A DNA stretch of 64,000 bases from Styela clava (GCF_964204865.1 NC_135252.1:11119383-11183382), one strand, 5' to 3'; shown: positions 1 through 13,896, counted from the first letter of the stretch. The notes: a model not told the origin generated them from the sequence alone. Numbers and translations: made by a program.

Positions 1-3000
1 AGACAAAAAGGCTGAAAGCGAATCCGGAAGATTAATTTTATGCACATCGCTATAGATAACAGTTTGTAAGCATTTTATGAATAGAGAAACAATATCAAAA
101 TAGTCTTCGCAAGATTTTTCAACATATTTTAACACAAGTATACATTCAAACTTAGCTCTAATATCAAAATAAATGATGATAAGCAATCAACAAATAATTC
201 TTACAAAATATATGAAAATAGCCATTCCGGCTGGGGGTAATATTACATCGCAACACGCTATTAAACAGGAAACTTGTTTGAATTGTGAACACAATTCGTG
301 TCTCTCCTCAACATCACTTTACCTGTACAATTTGCGCTTCCTTCATCCCAATTACCATCCCTATTTGTATCATTATTTTCATTTGAATCTGTGCACGTTG
401 CTTGTTTATCTCCATCATTATAATATCCATCCAAGCAAGTAATATCGCATGTATCATTGAAACTATTGCTGGTGCAGTTTGATTGTTGCGAATTTGAAAT
501 TATTGTGAATGAAACAGGACACGTGATAGCTATGGTATATAGTAGAACGTTAATTACAAATATTAAAAAAAATTATAAATCATCACTTTGTTATCTTTAT
601 CCAAATATACAAAGAAAGTAACCTTCAATAAATTTAGACACGTGCGATCATCTTTTATTACCAAAAATCCATCGAGACCAACAATAAATCATCTAAAAAT
701 GGGACACATACATACACCAAAGATAACGATATTCATTTCTACATATAATATGCACTTCTTCAAAACAACTTGAAAAAAAAACTAGACATATAATATACTG
801 ATACATCTTTTTCGTAAATATTTTGGTATATATTTTTGTGAATATCGCAATCACAACCAAAACTTAAGGTATAGACAAAAAGGCTGCAAGCGAATCCGAA
901 AGTTCAATTTCATGCACATCGCTATATAGATAACAGTTTCTAAGAATTTTATGAATTGAGAACCAATATCAAAATAGTCTTCGCAAGTTTTTTCAACATA
1001 TTTTAACACAAGTATACATTCGAACTTAGCTCTCATAACAAAATAAATGATGATAAGCCATCAACAAATAATTCTTACAATATATATATAAATAGCCATT
1101 CCGACTGGGGGTAATATAACATCGCAACACGCTATTAAACAGGAAACTTGTTTGATTTGTGGAGACAATTCGTGTAATTTTGTCCTATTTCTGAAATTTT
1201 TGTTTGCTTCTCCACAACATCACTTTACCTGTACAATTTGCGCTTCCTTCATCCCAATTACCATCTCTATTTGTATCATTATTTTCATTTGAATCTGTGC
1301 ATGTTGCTTGTTTATCTCCATCATTATAATATCCATCCAAGCAAGTAATATCGCATTTATCATTGAAATTATTGCTGGTGCAGTTTGATTGTTGCGAATT
1401 TGAAATTATTGTGAATAAAACAGGACACGTGATAGCTATGGTATATAGTAATATGGTAAATACAAATATTTGAAAAATTATAAATCATCACTTTGTTATC
1501 TTTATCCAAATATGCAAAGAAAGTAACTTTCAATATACTTAGACACGTGGGATCATCTTTTATTACCAATATCCATCGAGACAAACATTAAATCATCTAA
1601 AAAAGGGACGCATACATACAGCAAAGATAACGATATTCATTTATACATATAATATGCACTTCTTCGAAACAACTTGAAACAAAAACTAGACATATATTAT
1701 ACTGATACATCTTTTTCGTAAATATTTTGGTATATATTTTTGTGAATATCGCAATCACAACCAAAACTTGAGGTATAGACAAAAAGGCTTGAAGCGAATC
1801 CGAAAGACAAGTTCATGCACATCGCTACAGATAACAGTTTGTATGAATTTTATGAATAGAGAACCAATATCAAAAAAGCGTTTACAAGTTTTTTTTAAGA
1901 TTACTTAACACAAGTATACATTCAAACACAGCTTTAATATTAAACTAAATGATGATCAGTCATCAACAAATAATTCTTGCAATATACATGAAAATAGTCA
2001 TTCCGATCGGGGGTAATATAACATCACAACACACTATTAAACAAAAATTTTTTTTAATTTGTGAAGACAATTCGTGTAACTGTGTCCAATTTGTGAAATT
2101 TTTGTTTGCCTCTCCACAACATCACTGTACCTGTACAATTTGCGCTTCCTTCATCCCAATTACCATCTCTATTTGTATCATTATTTTCATTTGAATCTGT
2201 GCATGTTGCTTGTTTATCTCCATCGTTATAATATCCATCCAAGCAAGTAATATCGCATGTATCATTGAAACTAATGTTGGTGCAGTTTGATTGTTGCGAA
2301 TTTGAAATTATTGTGAATGAAACAGGACACGTGATAGCTATGGTATATAGTAAAATTTTAATTACAAATATTTAAAAAATTATAAATCATCACTTTGTTA
2401 TCTTTATTCAAATATGCAAATGAGGTAACTTTTAATAAACTTAGACACGTGCGATAATCTTTTATTACCAAAAATCCATCGAGACAAACATTAAATCATT
2501 TAAAAAGGGGTCGCATACATACACCAAAGATAACGATATTCATTTCTACATGTAATATGCACTTCTTCGAAACAACTTGAAACAAAAACTAGACATATAT
2601 TATACTGATACATCTTTGTCGTAATTATTTTGGTATATATTTTTGTGAATATCGCAATCACAACCAAAACTTGAGGTATAGACAAAAAGGCTGGAAGCGA
2701 ATCGGAAAGACAAGTTCATGCACATCGCTACAGATAACAGTTTGTATGAATTTTATGAATAGAGAACCAATATCAAAAAAGCGTTTACAAGTTTTTTTTA
2801 AGATTACTTAACACAAGTATACATTCAAACACAGCTTTAATATTAAACTAAATGATGATCGGTCATCAACAAATAATTCTTGCAATATACATGAAAATAG
2901 TGATTCCGATCGGGGGTAATATAACATCACAACACACTATTAAACAAAAAATTTTTTTAATTTTTGAAGACAATTCGTGTAATTGTGTCCAATTTGTGAA

Positions 3001-6000
3001 ATTTTTGTTTGCCTCTCCACAACATCACTTTACCTGTACAATTTGCGCTTCCTTCATGCCAATTACCATCTCTATTTGTATCATTATTTTTATTTGAATC
3101 TGTGCATGTTGCTTGTTTATCTCCATCGTTATAATATCCATCCAAGCAAGTAATATCGCATGTATCATTGAAACTGATGCTGGTGCAGTTTGATTGTTGC
3201 GAATTTGAAATTATTGTGAATAAAACAGGACACGTGATAGCTATGGTATATAGTAAAATTTTAATTACAAATATTTAAAAAAGTATAAATCATCACTTTG
3301 TTATCTTTATTCAAATATGCAAATGAAGTAACTTTTAATAAACTTAGACACGTGCGATCATCTTTTATTACCAAAAATCCATCGAGACAAACATTAAATC
3401 ATCTAAAAAGGGGACGCATACATACACCAAAGATAACGATATTCATTTCTACATATAATATGCATTCCTTCGAAACAACTTGAAAAAAAAAAAAAGACAT
3501 ATAATATACTGATACATCTTTTTCGTAATTAATTCGGTATCAATTTTTGTGAATATCGCAATCACAACCAAAACTTGAGGTATAGACAAAAAGGCTGAAA
3601 GCGAATCCGAAAGATCAATTTAATGCACATCGCTATAGATAACAGTTTGTAAGCATATTATGAATAGAGAAACAATATCAAAATAGTCTTCGCAAGTTTT
3701 TTCAACATATTTTAACACAAGTATACATTCAAACTTAGCTCTCATATCAAAATAAATGATGATAAGCAATCAACAAATAATTCTTACAATATATATGAAA
3801 ATAGCCATTCAGGCTGGGGGTAATATAACATCGCAACACGCTATTAAACAGGAAACTTGTTTGATTTGTGAAGACAATTCGTGTCTCTCCACAACATCAC
3901 TTTACCTGTACAATTTGCGCTTCCTTCATCCCAATTACCATCCCTATTTGTATCATTATTTTCAATTGAATCTGTGCACGTTGCTTGTTTATCTCCATCA
4001 TTATAATATCCATCCAAGCAAGTAATATCGCATGTATCATTGAAATTATTGCTGGTGCAGTTTGATTGTTGCGAATTTGAAATTATTGTGAATGAAACAG
4101 GACACGTGATAGCTATGGTATATAGTAATATGGTAAATACAAATATTTGAAAAATTATAAATCATCACTTTGTTATCTTTATCCAAATATGCAAAGAAAG
4201 TAACTTTCAATATACTTAGACACGTGGGATCATCTTTTATTACCAATATCCATCGAGACAAACATTAAATCATCTAAAAAAGGGACGCATACATACACCA
4301 AAGATAACGATATTCATTTATACATATAATATGCACTTCTTCGAAACAACTTGAAACAAAAACTAGACATATATTATACTGATACATCTTTTTCGTAAAT
4401 ATTTTGGTATATATTTTTGTGAATATCGCAATCACAACCAAAACTTGAGGTATAGACAAAAAGGCTGGAAGCGAATCCGAAAGACAAGTTCATGCACATC
4501 GCTACAGATAACAGTTTGTATGAATTTTATGAAAAGAGAACCAATATCAAAAAAGCGTTTACAAGTTTTTTTTAAGATTACTTAACACAAGTATACATTC
4601 AAACACAGCTTTAATATTAAACTAAATGATGATCAGTCATCAACAAATAATTCTTGCAATATACATGAAAATAGTCATTCCGATCGGGGGTAATATAACA
4701 TCACAACACACTATTAAACAAAAAATTTTTTTAATTTGTGAAGACAATTCGTGTAACTGTGTCCAATTTGTGAAATTTTTGTTTGCCTCTCCACAACATC
4801 ACTGTACCTGTACAATTTGCGCTTCCTTCATCCCAATTACCATCTCTATTTGTATCATTATTTTCATTTGAATCTGTGCATGTTGGTTGTTTATCTCCAT
4901 CGTTATAATATCCATCCAAGCAAGTAATATCGCATGTATCATTGAAACTGATGCTGGTGCAGTTTGATTGTTGCGAATTTGAAATTATTGTGAATGAAAC
5001 AGGACACGTGATAGCTATGGTATATAGTAAAATTTTAATTACAAATATTTAAAAAATTATAAATCATCACTTTGTTATCTTTATTCAAATATGCAAATGA
5101 AGTAACTTTTAATAAACTTAGACACGTGCGATATTCTTTTATTACCAAAAATCCATCGAGACAAAAGGGGACGCATACATACACCAAAGATAACGATATT
5201 CATTTCTATATGTAATATGCACTTCTTCGAAACAACTTGAAACAAAAACTAGACATATATTATACTGATACATCTTTTTCGTAATTATTTTGGTATATAT
5301 TTTTGTGAATATCGCAATCACAACCAAAACTTGAGGTATAGACAAAAAGGCTGGAAGCGAATCCGAAAGACAAGTTCATGCACATCGCTACAGATAACAG
5401 TTTGTATGAATTTTATGAATAGAGAACCAATATCAAAAAAGCGTTTACAAGTTTTTTTTAAGATTACTTAACACAAGTATACATTCAAACACAGCTTTAA
5501 TATTAAACTAAATGATGATCGGTCATCAACAAATAATTCTTGCAATATACATGAAAATAGTCATTCCGATCGGGGGTAATATAACATTACAACACACTAT
5601 TAAACAAAAATTTTTTTTAATTTTTGAAGACAATTCGTGTTCATGTGTCCAATTTGTGAAATTTTTGTTTGCCTCCCCACAACATCACTTCACCTGTACA
5701 ATTTGCGCTTCCTTCATGCCAATTACCATCTCTATTTGTATCATTATTTTCATTTGAATCTGTGCATGTTGCTTGTTTATCTCCATCGTTATAATATCCA
5801 TCCAAGCAAGTAATATCGCATGTATCATTGAAACTGATGCTGGTGCAGTTTGATTGTTGCGAATTTGAAATTATTGTGAATGAAACAGGACACGTGATAG
5901 CTATGGTATATAGTATAATTTTAATTACAAATATTTAAAAAATTATAAATCATCACTTTGTTATCTTTATTCAAATATGCAAATGAAGTAACTTTTAATA

Positions 6001-7700
6001 AACTTAGACACGTGCGATCATCTTTTATTACCAAAAATCCATCGAGACAAACATTAAATCATCTAAAAAGGGGACGCATACATACACCAAAGATAACGAT
6101 ATTCATTTCTACATATAATATGCATTCCTTCGAAACAACTTGAAAAAAAAATCTAGACATATAATATACTGATACATCTTTTTCGTAATTAATTCGGTAT
6201 ATATTTTTGTGAATATCGCAATCACAACCAAAACTTGAGGTATGGACAAAAAGGCTGAAAGCGAATCCGAAAGATCAATTTTATGCACATCGCTATAGAT
6301 AACAGTTTGTAAGCATTTTATGAATAGAGAAACAATATCAAAATAGTCTTCGCAAGTTTTTTCAACATATTTTAACACAAGTATACATTCAAACTTAGCT
6401 CTCATATCAAAATAAATGATGATAAGCAATCAACAAATAATTCTTACAATATATATGAAAATAGCCATTCAGGCTGGGGGTAATATAACATCGCAACACG
6501 CTATTAAACAGGAAACTTGTTTGATTTGTGAAGACAATTCGTGGTTCCCCACAACATCACTTTACCTGTACAATTTGCGCTTCCTTCATCCCAATTACCA
6601 TCCCTATTTGTATCATTATTTTCATTTGAATCTGTGCACGTTGCTTGTTTATCTCCATCATTATAATATCCATCCAAGCAAGTAATATCGCATGTATCAT
6701 TGAAACTGATGCTGGTGCAGTTTGATTGTTGCGAATTTGAAATTATTGTGAATGAAACAGGACACGTGATAGCTATGGTATATAGTAGAATGTTAAATAC
6801 AAATATTTAAAAAATTATAAATCATCACTTTGTTATCTTTATCCAAATATACAAAGAAAGTAACTTTCAATAAATTTAGACACGTGCGATCATCTTTTAT
6901 TACCAAAAATCCATCGAGACAAACATTAAATCATCTGAAACGGGGACGCATACATACACCAAAAATAACGATATTCATTTCTACATATAATATGCACTTC
7001 TTCGAAACAACTTGAAACAAAAACTAGACATATAATATACTGATACATCTTTTTCGTAAATATTTTGGTATATATTTTTGTGAATATCGCAATCACAACC
7101 AAAACTTGAGGTATAGACAAAAAGGCTGAAAGCGAATCCGAAAGATCAATTTCATGCACATCGCTATAGATAACAGTTTTTAAGAATTTTATGAATAGAG
7201 AACCAATATCAAAATAGCTTTTACAAGTTTCTTTAACATTTGTTTAACACAAATATACAATCAAACTTAGCTCTAATGTTAAAATAAATGATTATTAGCA
7301 ATCAACAAATAATTCTTACAATATATATGAAAATAGCCTTTCCGATTGGGGGTAATATAACATAGCAACATGTCACTATTAAACAAGAAAATGATTTGAT
7401 CTGTGAACACAATTCGTGTAATTGTGTCCGATTTGTGAAATTTTTGTTTGCTTCTCCACAACATCACTTTACCTGTACAATTTGCGCTTCCTTCATTCCA
7501 ATCACCATATTTATTTGTATCATTATTTTCATTTGTGTCTTTGCATGTTGCTTGTTTATATCCATCGTTATAATATCCATCCAAGCAAGTAATATCGCAT
7601 GTATCATTGTAACTATTGCTGGGGATGCATGTTGATTGTTGTGAATTTGCAATAAATGACGATTCAGGACACATGATAGCTAAGGTAGATAATAAAGATT
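1..7700. repeat. Tandem array of ~0.9-kb units, each with one CCP exon
   Basis: Equivalent donor sites recur at 323, 1229, 2131, 3034, 3906, 4808, 5694, 6566 and 7473, giving spacings of 906, 902, 903, 872, 902, 886, 872 and 907 bp. Introns are almost as conserved as exons, which indicates very recent amplification or gene conversion. A higher-order period of three units is visible: sequence near 1369-1584 recurs at 4046-4261 (shift 2677) and that near 3034 recurs at 5694 (shift 2660). Units at 323, 3906 and 6566 share a shortened segment just 3' of the CCP donor. The rightmost unit (7473) is the most diverged. Short reading frames elsewhere in the units are intron noise. Confidence 0.9.
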
Positions 7701-8724
7701 ATCGATATATAATATTACGAAAACGGAGTTTAATGTTACCTTGTTGTATTCGTTCTACAATATGCTGAGTTTTGAAAATTTCATTTGGGACACTAACTTG
7801 ATATCCGCTACAAAATTGTTTTTGATGTTAGTTTTTCGCCATTAAGATTTTATTTTAAAAAATAGTCCGGATGATATATTTCAAAACTGTTATCTACAAA
7901 TCTTGATAATGGCATAATAATGGTCATGAACCGAAAGATATGCCGTGCAATATTGAAACTGTACAAATTTAATTTGCATGTTCAAATCTGCGCCGAATGT
8001 CTGCAACTGTAATGGTGCTCTGTAAGCCATGAATTTTGTTCTTCCCTTTTAGTAATGTTCAACTCAACATCGAACACAGAAAAACACAATTACAAAATAT
8101 TCACGTGGGGTTGTTTTAAAGATTTAAAAACATTAAAAAACGTAGTTGCCTTTACAAATCGGACTTTTATTCAAAAAATTATATCCGCCTTACAACTTTT
8201 GACAAACGAAAATGACAGAGATTATTGGAAATTGAAGTACAAAACGCTAACTACAATCATCAAGTTCTGTTTTTAACTTTGTTATATTCAGCATACCTTG
8301 ACAGGTATCATTCCAATTATTGTTATCCCACTCATCTTGTTTGATGCACGCAGCACTTCTTACAGAATTATTGAAATACCCATCATCACAAGTTATGTTG
8401 CAAATCGTTCCTACGTCAACAGTGCCTATACAGTCCGTAGTACCGTGCAGTGGACTTGAAACAGTGCAGTTCTCGGCTGAATAACATAAGTTAAGTTCAG
8501 TATCGTTATGGAGAAACTTCGCAAGAATAATTGAAGAAGTGGAAAACAACTGGTTTAGAAAGTGAGAATTTCAACATCTATCATATTTCTTCCTAAAGAT
8601 AGTTGAAATCAAGTTACAACCGAATTATAGTTCGAATTAAATCACTAAACATACCTGAGCATTGCAATACAACCAGAAACCAGTTTAACCATACTATTTT
8701 CAAGAAAACGGTTTGACCTTTCAT
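1..8724 (-). CDS. Gene 1: multi-CCP (sushi) domain secreted/surface protein, 3' end beyond window
   Basis: Signal exon 8655-8724 starts at ATG 8722-8724 and encodes a hydrophobic leader (MKGQTVFLKIVW...) ending at phase 1. A divergent CCP exon follows (8297-8476, 60 codons). Nine repeated CCP exons of exactly 207 bp come next: 7473-7679, 6566-6772, 5694-5900, 4808-5014, 3906-4112, 3034-3240, 2131-2337, 1229-1435 and 323-529. All are phase 1-1 with GTAAAG-type donors, so any number can be joined in frame. Each module has six cysteines in the order CP..C..DTC.ITC..GYYNDG..ATC..W..NC, which is the selectin-type extended sushi pattern rather than the four-cysteine form; W and GY are kept. Most modules carry several N-linked glycosylation sequons. 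The gene continues past base 1, so membrane anchor and tail are unseen. CCP modules commonly bind complement or glycan ligands; the function here is inferred only. Confidence 0.82.
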
Positions 8725-9227
8725 GATTTATATAAGTTTTACCATTTAAACCACTTTATACTGTTGAATAATGCATAATAATAATTTTTCACAAGTTTTG
8801 TTAAATTTTTGTAATAACTTATGAATATGTTTGTAAGTATGTCGTAAATTGGTACAAAATATGTTAGTATATATTCAAGTTGTAAAAAAGTCCCTAATCA
8901 AAACCCTAGATAGTTTCTATTTTTCTAATTCATATGCACCAAATAAAACGTTGAATACTGAAATTTTATTTGTGATCCCAGGTGATAAAACGTCATTATT
9001 TGCGAATATATTAAAACATAGCGACATATAAATGAGTATAAAACTTTTCATACAACGAGTCCGTCAGTTTTGGTTGGTGTCATGATGGATAAAATCCTGA
9101 CAAGTTACAGTATTGATGGTAAATTTCTCAATATCTTTAATAAACATTTTAAAGCTGTTGCAAAATTTCCCATCTTCTAGTTAGTTCCCTTTCACAAATG
9201 TTAAACCTACTTATTATTACTATAAAT
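8725..9227. other. Intergenic, upstream of gene 1
   Basis: Apart from the TATA-like box, no exon with paired splice sites or coding pattern is seen on either strand. The sequence is AT-rich and unique within this window as far as can be judged by eye. Confidence 0.5.
8754..8760 (-). promoter_or_regulatory. TATA-like box of gene 1
   Basis: TATAAAG on the minus strand lies 30 bp upstream of the gene 1 ATG. If used, it leaves an extremely short 5' leader. Another AT-rich TATA-like stretch (about 8728-8736) overlaps the leader, so the assignment is tentative. Confidence 0.3.
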
Positions 9228-9538
9228 CAGTGATACCTAAACATTTATAAGTCGCACCTCCTTTTAGAAGTTGTCAAATTCGCGCTTCACCTCAAAAACT
9301 ATCTAGCAGTAAGCTACAAAGAACAGATAGTAAGGCAAATGTATGTTTTTTTTTTTCAGAAAACACGTTGAAAATACGTGGATGGAAATCTATGCTATCT
9401 CTAAACAATAAAGAAATGTAAATATTCAAAATAAGACGGGAAAGATCAAACCTAACATATATTTCTATTTCCAATAAGCTTCACGCCCCCTCCAAAAAAA
9501 AACGTCTACAACACCCCCACCCCGTTTGAGAACCGCTG
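9228..9538. mobile_element. Short non-autonomous hAT-type element
   Basis: The left end reads CAGTGATACCTAAAC and the right end, inverted, CAGCGGTTCTCAAAC; both are typical of hAT termini. The flanking 8-bp sequences are ctataaat and ctataaac, a target duplication with one mismatch. The 311-bp interior has no transposase. Confidence 0.65.
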
Positions 9539-12500
9539 CTATAAACCATCTCTGCTAGAGTGCTAGGTGTCTGCAACAATTACGTTTGAACTTCCGATTT
9601 ATGTACTTTGTCTCCTCCAACTAAATTGGTGAACAGCATCATATTAATAGGTTACTAATTTTAATCATAACGCATAGTCCTGATGCCTCTATATCATATT
9701 AAAGTAAACAAGAGCAGAGAAAACAAAGATACATCCTTTGTTACGCTTTCGTAAATTTGAGTGAACCGTTCTGAATTACCTTACTGTTGTTTTCTATGGA
9801 AACTCCAAATAAGATTGACGGTCATTATTCCAGATATTATTTTCAAAGCTTGCTATGTGAATCAAAAAAGACGAAATGGAATTTCATTTCGGTTTACAGA
9901 CTTTTGAATAAAACTAACATTATAATTAGGTGCTACTACAGCATACAGCCAGTATTGAGCGGATTGCTATAATTGTGTTGATGAAAATACAGATAAGAGT
10001 ACTTCATAAATCTGTAAATAAATCTGAGTAAATTTACGTGTTACAGTATTCGACTAACGTTGTCAACAATTAATACATATTACTTTATTTTGGGAAAAAT
10101 GTAGTTCAGTTATCAATGTTTCGGTTGCATAGTTTAAATTGGACTTTACGGATTATATGGATGAAATGTGTGTATACAAACTCGAACATATAATGAAAAC
10201 AAAAAGAAACTTTCAATGGATTGTATAAATCTATCTAGATCATCTCTACTATAGTAAGAAAAAAATTGACTTTGTTAAATTTCTTTCACATGCTTAACAA
10301 AGCATGTGATTACTATTTTGTGTAAAGCAAGATGTTCCAATACAGTTGCAAAACATGAAACTTGGGGAGTCAGGCAGAATCTTGCATTTTGAGATATACC
10401 TTAGAAAGCCGAGGAGGTATCAATTATGTGCATTAATATTTGATTCTAATTTGAATCGTTAGTAAGAGTTGATATCTTATACGTATACGTCTCATCGTGG
10501 AGTCTGTTGTATACAGAAGCAATGGGACACTTTTGCGTCGTACCAAGCATGATCCATGCTTGAACCTCGTGTTCGTAATCACGGTAAGCGCGTTACGTTT
10601 TTTCGCATATTTTCTATTCTGCTATATGGTGAATTTTACGTTCACGGATGCACTATCAAAACTTAACCGTCTGTAAATAAAATCTATGCTTGACAAATTT
10701 GCTCATTTTATGAGTATCGCTAGGTTTTTGAACTTTAGTGTGTCTACAATTAAAAACTATTGCGTCCAGCAGTAGCCACGATACCACCTCAAGCACTTTT
10801 CAACTGAATACAAAATCATATCGAATAATGTTAATTTTTAAGTTGTTTTCAAATTTTTACAGTTAACTGTCAGATTGGAAGTGTTTTGACCTGACATTTG
10901 CCTCATGTCATCCCTCCACGGTACACCAATAATTGACATATACAATATGCTTATACCAAATTTGTTTTTGATTAAAATAGAGACCTCACTTCTTGAAGGA
11001 AACGTTGGAACGAAATGAATGCATATTTGCAGACAAAATGTCCTGGAACGTGTGTATTCCCATTTGCACTATTTGAATGTTACGCTGAATTCATTCTCAA
11101 CTCATTGTGCAACATGACCTTTGAATGATACTTCCTTCCGATTCAAAATGGATGCTCAATGTACAGAGTTCAATTAATACAAACTATGTAGTTTTCAGCA
11201 TATAATACAACGGTTTTTCAATATAATTCTGATCGGGACTCCCAGTTTAAAGAGCCCTTGTATGACTTTACATTGCATCAAACAAACTTTAGAGCAATAT
11301 TCAGTACCCTAGTACCGGTACTCCCATATAGGCCTTATGTTGTTTCTTGAATATTAGATTGTTTGAGAATCGAATACCTTTATGTACGTATGGCGTTCTG
11401 TATCGTGTTGTTCTTTAATCTATTTACATTAGTATAACTTGAAATAAATGCAAAAAACTACTTCACTTTACGGCAGGATAGAACAAGAATACATGTTTTG
11501 GATTGAGTTCCCATTACTTACTTCACTAAAAGTCGATTCGCCACTGGGTTATATTTTTTGAATTGTAGATTTAGGAAAAATTCACGTCAACTTTATAATA
11601 ACGGTAAAGTTAAAAATGTTTAGAAGTTATATGGAATCAGCCGCATCAAGACAATTTTTCTGTGATAACCTACCTCACCTTAATTGGGGAACATGTGATC
11701 ACGTGAGCATGAATCACATTTTTGGATTACTTGTTGTTGGCCGGACAGTTTAGCAATGTTTCGACCGATTGCTATCATGCATTCGATAATATAAACAAGA
11801 TAATTAATTTTATTTAATGCAATTTTTAAAATTTTCGTAATATGATATTCAACTATTCTGCCAATGTTCAGAGAGATTTTCACTGGATTACTGTTTTCAT
11901 TTTTCATCTGCCGCAGAGTTGTTGTAAAGATGGTGCTGCCGAAGTATGTGCGACAAAATGGCGCACAACCTGAACATAGTATGTGTACCAGCTTGGGGTT
12001 ATCAGGTTGTGCGCCATCTTGGTACACAAACTTCTGGAGCGCCGTATAGATAGGGTGCCTGTATTAGATTGAGCTTGTTTGCTAGTAACGGTCCCCTCCA
12101 AATGAGGAGATCACACAGAATGGCGGAGTTGTGTGTGTTTTGAACACAATTTCCGTCCTGGGCTTGGATTAGTGCTGTTGCATTTTTGCGATAGAACGTG
12201 GTTTGACAGGTCACTGAAAAACATTATGCGGGTCAGTGGTTCGCCATCCTTAGTCAGGTGAAATTTGCAATATATCAAGTACGATAATATCTTACTGCTT
12301 ATGAATGGTAATTATTAAAACGAGAAAACTATCTCGAAAAATATACTCCGCAACGTTGTCTTTTAAAATATAAAAGCACTATAAGTGAACAAAACGTCGT
12401 GGTTTCGCATAAGACAAGCACATGATAGATTTCAAAAAAATTTGGAAACTACTAAAAAACAGGAATAAACCTTAGGACCGATATCTGAACCGATTTATTA

Positions 12501-12949
12501 TATTGAAAAACATAAGATATAGATGAGGAACAAAATGGCTACTGAGTGTCTCACGCATTTTTTTTTTCATGCAGCACAAACCCTTATGCAACTTTCTGCC
12601 CGCAGTCATATCTAACATAAGAACACAATTGCTTTTATTACAGACATTTATTTTCTGTATTGATTCATTATTATCTGCCCAATTTAGGGTCTGAGAGCTT
12701 GGCAGGAACCTTCGTAGTAATAGAATCTGAAAAATTATAAAATTATGCATTTGAAGATCATTTTAAATAAATATGCAAAAAAAAATCATAAATATAGCTA
12801 TAAAAAAACTAATAAAAGAGTCAATCATCTGGGACTGTCAAGTGTTTTAGTCGATTATATAGGCCGTGCCCAGATCATACCAATCGAATTAAAACAAATT
12901 GAATAGTGATAAACTCATAAGCACCGAAACGGTAAGAAGGAACGTAAAC
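9539..12949. other. Intergenic between gene 1 and gene 2
   Basis: No convincing exon chain was found in this stretch. It holds one foldback repeat (11939-12035). A 92-codon minus-strand frame at 12472-12750 has a hydrophobic start but no supporting splice context or family motif and was not called. Confidence 0.45.
11939..12035. repeat. Foldback (palindromic) repeat, TGCGCCATCTTGG family
   Basis: Two arms, one containing AAAATGGCGCACAACCTGA and the other TCAGGTTGTGCGCCATCTTG, face each other around a short spacer. The same arm sequences occur at 56436-56537, and a related segment (cctgaagtatgtgtaccagg) lies inside the element at 35741-36229. This is a small dispersed element that can form a hairpin. 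Confidence 0.6.
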
Positions 12950-13814
12950 TTACATAGGTGCCTCAGCGCATTGCAGACATTTGTTGTTTAGTTCCATCTG
13001 TACAACCGGATCAAACTCGTCTTTTCCGGCATCTATAATGCAGACGCGCCTCAACATTTCGTCACAATATCCCATTATTTCTTCTTCATTACATACCTGT
13101 AGAATTAAAAATGCGTAATAGTCTCATAATTACCTTTTTGTTTCAAAAGTTTTGTTCTACATTCTCCATTAATCATGGGTTTACGTAAAACACTGATTCA
13201 AATCGCAAGTTTCGTATACATACGTGTCGATATTTAAAAATTCAAAGCAAAAACAACAAGTCCCATGAAAGATTTTAATGAGTCTCGTGACTTAGATCGT
13301 TGTAATGTATTCTCGTAGCTTGTTTATAGGCAATGTAAAACAATTATTAGTGAGAAAAACTATAAATCAACTAAACGGAGGTGTTGAAATTCTAAAATGA
13401 CATTATGAGTTACGAATGACTTCTATATTGAATTTAAAATTTCGAGTGTTTCTACTTCGCACTCTCACAATGGCCGCACACATACATGTAACAGAAATAC
13501 CATCAAAAACGTTGCTTCAATAATGATATGATAAATTACTCACGTAGTGCTGTATATCCAGATGTGGAAAGTAGTACGCACAATCTATAAATAAAATTAT
13601 TGCTAATTAATCGATTTTTTTTTATAATATATTTGTTCAGGTATCTACACTTTATTGCTTTCTTAATTAAATGTAGGCGTTTGTTGCGTTTTGCAATATA
13701 GGCTACAATTCAAGTTTTAAATACATTTGGTTACATCCAATCCTAAAATAAAATTGTTTTACTTGCTATTGCGAGAAACATCGCCAAAACAACGAGATGA
13801 ATCAATTTGTTCAT
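12950..13814 (-). CDS. Gene 2: small secreted six-cysteine peptide (79 aa), family unknown
   Basis: Three exons join cleanly: 13763-13814 (ATG 13812-13814, 17 codons plus one base), 13544-13584 and 12950-13096 (stop TAA 12950-12952). They total 240 bp, or 79 residues. Exon 1 is a classic signal peptide (MNKLIHLVVLAMFLAIA). The mature chain of about 60 residues has six cysteines spaced C-x13-C-x8-C-x7-C-x20-C-x2-C, is rich in Glu/Asp and has no membrane segment. Splice sites are ag/GTATGT... (acceptor), TAC/gtgagt and GCAA/gtaaaa. I do not recognise the cysteine pattern; it matches neither CCP nor Ig nor a standard insulin, Kazal or EGF pattern. The last codon overlaps a possible donor (AT/gtaagt), so a further exon is possible. 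It stands alone between genes 1 and 3, on the same strand. Confidence 0.68.
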
Positions 13815-13888
13815 GATTACTGTTCGAAAGATTTATTCGGCAACCGGCAAACAGTCAGTCAGAAAGTAGTTTTTTGTTGTGCTTGGTG

Positions 13889-13896
13889 CTATTTAA
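13889..13896 (-). promoter_or_regulatory. TATA-like element of gene 2
   Basis: TTAAATAG on the minus strand lies about 75 bp upstream of the gene 2 ATG, a reasonable distance for a short leader. No other supporting motif was identified. Confidence 0.35.

Noticed and set aside
173-442. Repeated plus-strand frames of about 60-90 codons through 1-7.1 kb, and minus-strand MSIPQVLVV... frames
   Set aside because: They recur only because the 0.9-kb units are copies. They are antisense to the CCP exons or lie in introns, and have no splice context or domain pattern.
1-7700. CRISPR-like or satellite interpretation of the regular 0.9-kb array
   Set aside because: Each unit carries an intact, splice-flanked CCP exon in constant phase, so it is a coding exon array and not a spacer array or simple satellite.
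8055-8276. 73-codon plus-strand frame within the first intron region of gene 1
   Set aside because: It lies in an intron, has no domain pattern and does not recur in any related unit.
12472-12750. 92-codon minus-strand frame with a hydrophobic start
   Set aside because: No splice partners, no family motif, and the hydrophobic start is too irregular for a confident signal peptide.
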